Assembly (NCBI GenBank): GCA_027624235.1
Contig: JAQBYB010000002.1
Coordinates: 1 to 64,000 of the forward strand
Source: Pseudomonadota bacterium
GTDB lineage: Bacteria; Pseudomonadota; Alphaproteobacteria; Rhodospirillales; Casp-alpha2
Length of the DNA: 64,000 bases
Direction of reading: 5' to 3'
Shown here: positions 58,679 to 64,000 of the stretch, piece by piece
Numbering within the stretch: position 1 is the stretch's first letter
Layout of the letters: every line of letters starts with the position of its first letter
Position numbers and translations under genes: made by a program
Notes under the pieces: model-generated
What the model was told of the DNA's origin: nothing
Database searches by the model: none
The model's input: the letters and a program-made list of their open reading frames with translations, nothing else

Positions 58679-59341
58679 ATGCTTCGTAGCGCATTGATGG
58701 GATTAGCCTTAGTTGTTTTGTCGTCGGCGACGGCTTTTTCGGAGGTTCCAAGGAAAATCACCTGGAAAGACCTGGTCCCCAAAGACCAGTCCCTTGAAGA
58801 CCCGTATGCGGATGTGAACGGTGAGCAAACCATCGAGCTCGGCATTATCCAGAATGTTCGGATTAGAAAGGAAAAGGGATTAATCCGGGATGGCGATCCC
58901 AACCTTTCGTTCGCGGCGGATTATGTCAAGAAACTGGCGGCTCAGGGGCTTGATGTCGAAACCTTGCTGGCCAAGGATCGAATTTTCCGCGCCAAGAAGG
59001 CGAAACTAAGCCGCCAGTTAGTCGGTGATCTAAAAGGCCAAATGGTGACGATGCCGGGGTTCGCACTGCCGTTGGAATTTACCGATCAGGCGGTCAAGGA
59101 ATTCCTGCTGGTTCCCTATGTCGGCGCGTGTATCCATAGCCCGGCCCCGCCCGCGAACCAGATCGTTTTCGTGACCCTTCGCGAAGGCTATAAAATCGAA
59201 AATATTTTTCAACCGGTGATGATTACCGGGCGGATGTCGGTAACGTCTTCGACCCAAAAACTTTCCTATGTGGACGGCCAAGCCAATATCAATGCCGGGT
59301 ATACCTTGGATGGATTGCTTGTCGTTCCCTACGATGACTGA
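58679..59341 (+). CDS. DUF3299 family exported protein
   Basis: This 220-residue protein has a signal peptide (LRSALMGLALVVLSSATAFS) and a DUF3299 core: LKGQMVTMPGFALPLEFTDQAVKEFLLVPYVGACIHSPAPPANQIVFV, where the Cys-Ile-His motif is invariant in members I know. In other Proteobacteria such genes adjoin a MacB/LolD-like ABC transporter, as here (ATPase 42 bp downstream). I recall a link to zinc-responsive transporters in Vibrio; the DUF2796 partner found there is absent, so the substrate is open. GGGGAGG precedes the ATG. Confidence 0.8.
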   Translation: MLRSALMGLALVVLSSATAFSEVPRKITWKDLVPKDQSLEDPYADVNGEQTIELGIIQNVRIRKEKGLIRDGDPNLSFAADYVKKLAAQGLDVETLLAKDRIFRAKKAKLSRQLVGDLKGQMVTMPGFALPLEFTDQAVKEFLLVPYVGACIHSPAPPANQIVFVTLREGYKIENIFQPVMITGRMSVTSSTQKLSYVDGQANINAGYTLDGLLVVPYDD

Positions 59342-59383
59342 CAAAACGCCAATGTCCCGAATCCTGAAATAAAAGCAGCCTTG

Positions 59384-60091
59384 ATGGCCAACATCGCAAT
59401 ACGGATGCAGGGGGTGCGGTTTCGATGGCGTCCCCAGGACCCCATTGTCCTGGATATTCCGGAATTCCAGGTCGCCAAGGGCGAAAAGATTTTCATAAAG
59501 GGACCGAGTGGCAGCGGCAAGACGTCCTTGCTGAATCTGCTGGCCGGGGTCGCGCGTCCCGAAGCCGGGGACATCGACATTTCGGGCCATCGGATTACGG
59601 CCTTTTCAGGCCGCCAGGGGGATACCTTTCGAGCCGACCACATCGGCTTTATCTTTCAAATGTTCAACCTGCTTCCCTATCTTTCCATGCTGAACAACGT
59701 GACGCTGGCGTGCCTATTCTCCGATGTCAGACGCCAGCGCGCCCTTGGCCGCGCCCCCTCCCTTGATGCGGAAGCCTCCAGGTTGCTGCAGCATCTGGAA
59801 CTGGATGTCAGCGGTCTGGCCTCCCGGCCGGTGTCCCTCCTCAGCATGGGCCAGCAACAGCGGGTGGCGGTGGCGCGATCGCTGATCGGCGGGCCGGATC
59901 TTGTCATCGCCGATGAACCGACATCGGCCCTGGATGCCGATGCGCGGCAATCGTTTCTGGATCTGTTGTTTCGCGAAATCGCCGAAACCGGATCGACGCT
60001 CCTGTTCGTCAGCCACGATGCCGGCCTCGCGGATTCCTTTGACCGCTCGCTTGCGATTGCGGACTTCAACATGGCCGAGACGGAACGCTAG
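59384..60091 (+). CDS. ABC transporter ATP-binding protein, LolD/MacB type
   Basis: This 235-residue ATPase has Walker A GPSGSGKTSLLNLLAG, the LolD-type FIFQMFNLLPYLSMLNNV segment, signature LLSMGQQQRVAVARSL (LSMGQ instead of LSGGQ), Walker B LVIADEPTSALD and the switch His in LFVSHDAGL. The class usually works as a mechanotransmitter with FtsX-like permeases rather than a pump through the membrane. It is 3 bp before the permease gene. Confidence 0.92.
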   Translation: MANIAIRMQGVRFRWRPQDPIVLDIPEFQVAKGEKIFIKGPSGSGKTSLLNLLAGVARPEAGDIDISGHRITAFSGRQGDTFRADHIGFIFQMFNLLPYLSMLNNVTLACLFSDVRRQRALGRAPSLDAEASRLLQHLELDVSGLASRPVSLLSMGQQQRVAVARSLIGGPDLVIADEPTSALDADARQSFLDLLFREIAETGSTLLFVSHDAGLADSFDRSLAIADFNMAETER

Positions 60092-60094
60092 ACG

Positions 60095-61354
60095 ATGGCT
60101 ATTCTCAAACTTTCCCTGATGAGCCTACTCAATCGCAAAGCGACGGTGGTGCTGACGATCATCGCCATCGCCGTCAGCGTGACGCTGTTGTTGGGCGTCG
60201 ATAAGCTGCGCGATCAGGCGCGGACCGGTTTCGCCAATACCATTTCCGGATCCGACATGATCATCGGCGCCAGAAGCGGCTCGATCCAGCTGTTGCTGTA
60301 CTCGGTCTTTCGGATCGGCAGCGCCACCAACAATATAACGTGGCAGAGCTACCTCGACCTGGCCGCCGACCCCAGGGTTAAATGGAGCATTCCGCTGTCG
60401 ATGGGTGATTCCCATCACGGCTTTAGGGTGCTGGGCACCACCGGGCAGTATTTCGAACACTACCGCTACGGCGGCAAACAAAAACTGGCGTTTGCCGAGG
60501 GCAAGGCCTTCGATGATGTCTTCGACGTCGTCATCGGCGCCGATGTGGCGAAGACGCTGGGCTATGGCATCGGCGCCGCCGTCGTCGTCCAACATGGGAT
60601 CGGCGCGGTAGGTTTCGTTAAGCATGAGGACAAACCGTTTAGAGTCTCCGGCATCCTTCGCCGAACCGGCACCCCGGTTGACCGGACCGTTCACATCACC
60701 CTCAAAGGCATCGAGGCCATGCACATCGATTGGCAGACCGGGGCCATGGCTACGGGCCGCATCACCAGCGCTGATGCTATTCGCCGGATGGACTTGCCGA
60801 CCGATACCATCACCGCAATTCTTGTCGGCCTGAAATCCCGGACCACCGCCTTTTCCTTTCAACGCCACGTCAACGACTACAAAAAAGAGCCGCTGCTTGG
60901 GGTGCTGCCGGGGTTGGCCTTGCAGGAACTCTGGTCGTTGATGTCGACGGTCGATAAAACCCTGGGCGCGATCGCCGCCTTCGTCGTCGTCAGTGGGTTG
61001 CTCGGCATGACGACGATGATCCTGGCCGGGCTCGACGGACGACGCCGGGAAATGGCCATCCTGCGCTCGGTCGGGGCCAGGCCGGTTCATGTGTTCGGCC
61101 TGCTGGTCACGGAAGCGACTATCCTGACCCTTGTGGGGAGCCTCGGCGGCGTCGCGCTATTGTACCTGGGATTGTTTCTGGCCCGGCCCCTTGCCGCCGA
61201 AATGTTGGGCCTGAACCTGATCATCGGGCTGCCGAGCCCGCGCGACGTTGGCATCTTGGGCCTCGTCGTTGGCGCCGGTTTTTTCGCCGGCCTGTTTCCG
61301 GCGTTCAAGGTCTATCGCCAGTCTCTTGCCGATGGCATGATGACGCGGCTTTGA
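60095..61354 (+). CDS. FtsX-like ABC permease, MacB/LolC type
   Basis: This 419-residue membrane protein has one N-terminal span (ATVVLTIIAIAVSVTLLLGV), a periplasmic domain of about 240 residues, and three C-terminal spans (IAAFVVVSGLLGMTTMILAGLD; GLLVTEATILTLVGSLGGVALLYLGLFL; VGILGLVVGAGFFAGLFPAF). The RRREMAILRSVGARPVHVFGLLVTEA loop contacts the ATPase. It forms an operon with DUF3299 and the ATPase; substrate unknown. Confidence 0.9.
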   Translation: MAILKLSLMSLLNRKATVVLTIIAIAVSVTLLLGVDKLRDQARTGFANTISGSDMIIGARSGSIQLLLYSVFRIGSATNNITWQSYLDLAADPRVKWSIPLSMGDSHHGFRVLGTTGQYFEHYRYGGKQKLAFAEGKAFDDVFDVVIGADVAKTLGYGIGAAVVVQHGIGAVGFVKHEDKPFRVSGILRRTGTPVDRTVHITLKGIEAMHIDWQTGAMATGRITSADAIRRMDLPTDTITAILVGLKSRTTAFSFQRHVNDYKKEPLLGVLPGLALQELWSLMSTVDKTLGAIAAFVVVSGLLGMTTMILAGLDGRRREMAILRSVGARPVHVFGLLVTEATILTLVGSLGGVALLYLGLFLARPLAAEMLGLNLIIGLPSPRDVGILGLVVGAGFFAGLFPAFKVYRQSLADGMMTRL

Positions 61355-61385
61355 CCGATGGCCCCAGACGGAGAGCAGGGAAACG

Positions 61386-62300
61386 ATGTCTGATTCACCT
61401 AAATATCAAGATCAAGGCACGGTGTATTGCGCGCCGCCGGACCCGGAATTGCGGTCGCCGGCGGTGACCTTGGGACCGTTGGCGTGTGACAGCCACGCCC
61501 ATATCTGCGGCCCGGAAGCGGAACACGCCTATGCCGCCGACCGCATCTACACGCCGCCCGATGCCCTGCCCGCCGATTATCTGCGGCTGCTGAAAACTTT
61601 AGGCGCGGAACGCTGCGTGCTGGTGCAACCCAGCGTCTATGGCGCCGACAACACCGTGATGCTGGCGGCGATCACGGAAATAACCGCCGCCGGGGTGGCC
61701 TGCCGGGGCGTCGCCGTCGTCGATGACACCATCACCGAGGCCGCGCTCGACGACATGCACGCCGCCGGGGTGCGCGGCTTGCGGTTCAATCTTGTCGATA
61801 TCGCCGACCCGTCCCAAGGCGCGCCGCTGGCAACGATCCGTGCGTTCAGCGCGCGGATCGCGGCGCGGGGCTGGCACACCGAGCTGCTGCTGCATGCCGA
61901 TGATTATCCAGACTTCGATACCACCTTCGCAGATTTCCCGACCGAAATCGTCGTCGGCCATAGCGGCTATCTTCGGCTTGGCCGCAATGCCGCCTGCGCC
62001 GGGTTCCAAGGGATGCTGCGATTGGCCGAAGCCGGGCGCTGCTGGATCAAGTTGACGGCGCCCTATCGGATTTCGGCGGGCGGCCTGCCCTACCCCGAGG
62101 CCGGCGGCTTCGCCGGCGCCGTGGTTGATGCCGCACCGGGCCAGGTCGTCTGGGGCAGCGACTGGCCGCACGTCAAGGTCTCGACAATGATCCCCAACGA
62201 TGCCGATCTGTGCGATCTCTTTTTCGACTGGGTGCCCGACCCCGCGGCGCGGCGGCGCATTCTGGTCGACAACCCGGCCCGGCTGTACGATTTCCAGTAA
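61386..62300 (+). CDS. Amidohydrolase (LigI / PDC-hydrolase-like)
   Basis: This 304-residue TIM-barrel metal hydrolase has HxH in ACDSHAHICGPE (about residue 35), His in TELLLHADDYPDF and VVGHSGYLRLGR, and the C-terminal Asp in VVWGSDWPHVKV. The pattern resembles 2-pyrone-4,6-dicarboxylate hydrolases, but the substrate could be another lactone or dicarboxylate. It is followed 20 bp later by the YciI gene, so the two may act in one catabolic step. Confidence 0.85.
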   Translation: MSDSPKYQDQGTVYCAPPDPELRSPAVTLGPLACDSHAHICGPEAEHAYAADRIYTPPDALPADYLRLLKTLGAERCVLVQPSVYGADNTVMLAAITEITAAGVACRGVAVVDDTITEAALDDMHAAGVRGLRFNLVDIADPSQGAPLATIRAFSARIAARGWHTELLLHADDYPDFDTTFADFPTEIVVGHSGYLRLGRNAACAGFQGMLRLAEAGRCWIKLTAPYRISAGGLPYPEAGGFAGAVVDAAPGQVVWGSDWPHVKVSTMIPNDADLCDLFFDWVPDPAARRRILVDNPARLYDFQ

Positions 62301-62320
62301 CAAAGACAAAGGACCGCGCC

Positions 62321-62929
62321 ATGCTGTTTTCCATTGTGATCTTCGATGAGCCGGACAGCGGCGCGATGCGCGATGTTTGGCGCGAGCGGCACCTGGTTTA
62401 CCTGAAAGCCTTCGACGAGCAGACCCTGTTCGCCGGCCCGTTCACCGCCGACGACGAGTCCGCCGACCTCGGCAGTCTGCGCCTGATCGAATTTGCCGAC
62501 CGGGCGGCGGCGGAACAACACGTCGCCGACGAGCCGTATGTCACCGCCGGTATCCAGAAACGCTGGCACATCAACCGCTGGCAGGCGTCGGTGCCGTTCA
62601 CCTGGCGCGATTGCCCGCGCACGGACGGCAACATTCAGGCGCTGTTTCATGGTCTCGATGTGGCGGACGGCCCGGAACGCCGCGCCGCCCACCAGGCCGC
62701 GCAATATGCCTATCTTGATGCGCACAGCGCATCGATCATGTCGCGGGGGCCGATCCTCACCGACGACGGCGCGGCCAACAAAGGCAGCGTCATGTTATTT
62801 GATGCCCCGGATATGGCGGCGGCGCGGGCATTGCTGGAAAACATGCCGTTTTACAAAGCCGGCTGTTACGGCGATATCCTCTTCCACCGCTGGCGTTTCG
62901 GCCGGGTGTTCGACCGCAATAAGGTCTAA
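62321..62929 (+). CDS. Tandem YciI-like domain protein
   Basis: This 202-residue protein consists of two YciI-like (ferredoxin-like alpha/beta) domains. The first runs from LFSIVIFDEPDSGAMRDVWRERHLVYLKAF to about residue 90, the second from ALFHGLDVADGPERRAAHQAAQYAYLDAHSASIMSRGPIL to the end. Each has an Arg-x-x-His-like helix and a Gly-Pro turn. AAAGGA precedes the ATG. YciI proteins include dehalogenases and lactone enzymes; the function here is unknown, but coupling to the amidohydrolase suggests a shared pathway. It overlaps the convergent recombinase by 4 bp. Confidence 0.82.
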   Translation: MLFSIVIFDEPDSGAMRDVWRERHLVYLKAFDEQTLFAGPFTADDESADLGSLRLIEFADRAAAEQHVADEPYVTAGIQKRWHINRWQASVPFTWRDCPRTDGNIQALFHGLDVADGPERRAAHQAAQYAYLDAHSASIMSRGPILTDDGAANKGSVMLFDAPDMAAARALLENMPFYKAGCYGDILFHRWRFGRVFDRNKV

Positions 62930-63744
62930 TCCGGGAAGCGCGCCGTGAATACTTTTCGGCTGCCGTACTTTTCCAATTTCGGAACGGCGTGGGCTTTTTT
63001 TGGGAAACCGCCGGTTTTGGCCAGGTATTGCATGACGAACTCTTGCACCGCCGCCAGCTCGAACGACTTATTCACGTAGCCTTTGTAACCACTGTCTTTC
63101 TGGCTGGCGAACGTGGCGCGCGCCGCCCATGCATCAATTTCCTTTTGCATGGGATGTAAGGCCGCATGGCGCACGCGGTCATCGAGCCGGCCGGCTTTGC
63201 GGTCATTGATGATTCGATAGACGCTGGCGCGGCCAATATCGAGCGTTCTGGAAATTTCGGTAGCGCCGGCCCCCTTATCCTTGAGCCGCAGAACATCTTT
63301 TGATTTGGCCCGCGCGGTCGGCTTGCGCCCTTTGTAGCGTCCTTCGGCCTTGGCCTTGGTGACGCCTTCCTGGCGGTGCTCCAAGGCGATCTCTCGTTCA
63401 AAGCGGGCGATGGCCGCCGCCATCGTCAGCAGATGCCGTCCCGCCGAAGTCCCGGTGTCGACGCCAAGATCGAGGATTTGCATGGTCGCGCCCCTGGCTT
63501 CCAGGCCATCGGCAATTTGAACAAGGTGCTCGGTGGAACGGGCCAGCCGGTCCAACCTGGTGACGACAAGGCTGTCGTCGGTGCCGATAAAATCCAACGC
63601 CGCGGCCAATTGTGGGCGCAAACTTGCGAACGATCCCCGATCGGTGAAGACCTTTTCACAGCCGGCCTTGTTCAGCTCACCCAACTGCGCCTCAAAATCG
63701 GCTTCCACATTAAGAATAGGCGCTCTGGCGTAGCCAATTTTCAT
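62926..63744 (-). CDS. Serine recombinase homologue with altered catalytic loop
   Basis: This 272-residue resolvase/invertase-family protein has a catalytic-type domain (1-140), an HTH domain (TEISRTLDIGRASVYRIIND, about 170-190) and an extra C-terminal region of about 80 residues. Family residues R7, R43, D65, R66 and R69 are present. The nucleophile Ser in the usual YARVST motif is missing: this protein reads YARAPILN, with Pro at position 9 and two residues inserted. Strand cleavage by that Ser is therefore unlikely. DNA binding may remain, perhaps as a repressor. ATG at 63744 has GGGA upstream; a candidate res site lies just upstream of the gene. Confidence 0.85.
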   Translation of the reverse strand: MKIGYARAPILNVEADFEAQLGELNKAGCEKVFTDRGSFASLRPQLAAALDFIGTDDSLVVTRLDRLARSTEHLVQIADGLEARGATMQILDLGVDTGTSAGRHLLTMAAAIARFEREIALEHRQEGVTKAKAEGRYKGRKPTARAKSKDVLRLKDKGAGATEISRTLDIGRASVYRIINDRKAGRLDDRVRHAALHPMQKEIDAWAARATFASQKDSGYKGYVNKSFELAAVQEFVMQYLAKTGGFPKKAHAVPKLEKYGSRKVFTARFPD

Positions 63745-63757
63745 GCTATTTTCCCAA

Positions 63758-63823
63758 TGTCTCAATCAAATAACTTATTTATGGTACACTGTCTCATATA
63801 AATAAACCAGCCTTTATGAGACG
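63758..63823. promoter_or_regulatory. Res-like recombinase binding sites
   Basis: Two dyads stand side by side upstream of the recombinase. The right one (63790-63823, 34 bp) has TGTCTCATA / TATGAGACG arms, eight bases of each perfectly inverted. The left one (63758-63788, 31 bp) has TGTCTCAAT / TTATGGTACA arms, less perfect. Tn3-type resolvases bind such TGTC-ended 25-34-bp subsites in front of their own genes. Confidence 0.65.
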
Positions 63824-64000
63824 GTTTTCGGCGTCCACACCCGCCGCTTGGCCCGTCACACGCCACTTGGCGCGCCTCGGTGGCGGCGATGCCGCTAGGG
63901 GACCCCCCTTGCCGCGCCGGCGCGGCATTCGAAATCCGGTTTGGGCCTGGACCGGCGAAAGGCCGAAAAGCCGCCGCCGAAATTCAAAGGTAGGCATTGG
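63824..64000. other. Right-end intergenic DNA without recognised gene
   Basis: This GC-rich stretch runs to the window end. Short open frames occur on both strands, but none has a ribosome-binding site or recognisable sequence. A gene might continue beyond the window, which cannot be judged here. Confidence 0.4.

Noticed and set aside
63794-63997. A 67-codon minus-strand frame at the window end
   Set aside because: It runs into the res-like dyad, lacks a ribosome-binding site and has no recognisable motif.

Overview
The window is a GC-rich chromosomal segment of an alphaproteobacterium, most likely from the Rhodospirillales or a close relative. The evidence is the gene set and gene order. 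It carries an Irr-type Fur regulator beside fabA-fabB-fabI, a MucR/Ros zinc-finger regulator, and a PraR-like HTH regulator between lnt and metK. It also has the alphaproteobacterial run tsaB / fur-miaB-phoH-ybeY-lnt-praR-metK-trmB-rimP-nusA-ylxR-infB-rbfA-truB-rpsO-pnp, and the run trpS-murJ-glnD-mutS. No rRNA, tRNA, CRISPR array or prophage was recognised. Most of the window is core housekeeping DNA; accessory character is confined to the two ends and a few intergenic stretches.

Layout, left to right. (1) 1-3.5 kb: a small IS5-like MITE abuts the stop codon of pabC. pabB-pabC (p-aminobenzoate for folate) and a D-2-hydroxyacid dehydrogenase follow. (2) 3.6-10.2 kb: a secreted SH3 protein, then the phosphate-starvation locus phoR / pstS-pstC-pstA-pstB-phoB, with a three-heptamer Pho box in front of pstS. 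There is no phoU, and PhoR has no membrane segment. (3) 10.2-13.3 kb: a redox module irr / rubrerythrin / Fe-S oxidoreductase / DUF3501, with a hexanucleotide tandem repeat touching the rubrerythrin ribosome-binding site. (4) 13.4-16 kb: fabA-fabB-fabI for unsaturated and general fatty-acid synthesis. (5) 16-33.5 kb: the translation, transcription and RNA-processing block listed above, all on the minus strand. (6) 33.5-38.1 kb: mucR, a TusA-like protein, tsaB, a nitroreductase, a polysaccharide deacetylase and a Bax-like glucosaminidase. (7) 38.4-47.7 kb: an Nfu-type Fe-S carrier, trpS, murJ, glnD and mutS. (8) 47.8-57.3 kb: two GT9 glycosyltransferases, an AmpG-like permease and a PfkB kinase; then EI24 / bactofilin / small exported protein; then dapB-nth, a DUF6455 protein and a secreted metallo-beta-lactamase-fold protein. 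(9) 57.4-64 kb: a serine-glyoxylate-type aminotransferase, a DUF3299 / ABC ATPase / FtsX-like permease operon, an amidohydrolase with a tandem YciI protein, and a serine recombinase whose nucleophile loop is lost although res-like sites sit in front of it.

Functionally, the minus-strand runs couple tRNA and ribosome maturation, phosphate scavenging, iron-responsive peroxide defence and envelope assembly. The least explained items are the dead serine recombinase with its binding sites, the tandem repeat at the rubrerythrin ribosome-binding site, a dispersed 43-bp palindromic repeat present in three copies, and the rubrerythrin / Fe-S / DUF3501 module. Gene calls rest on motifs read by eye; no database search or folding program was run.
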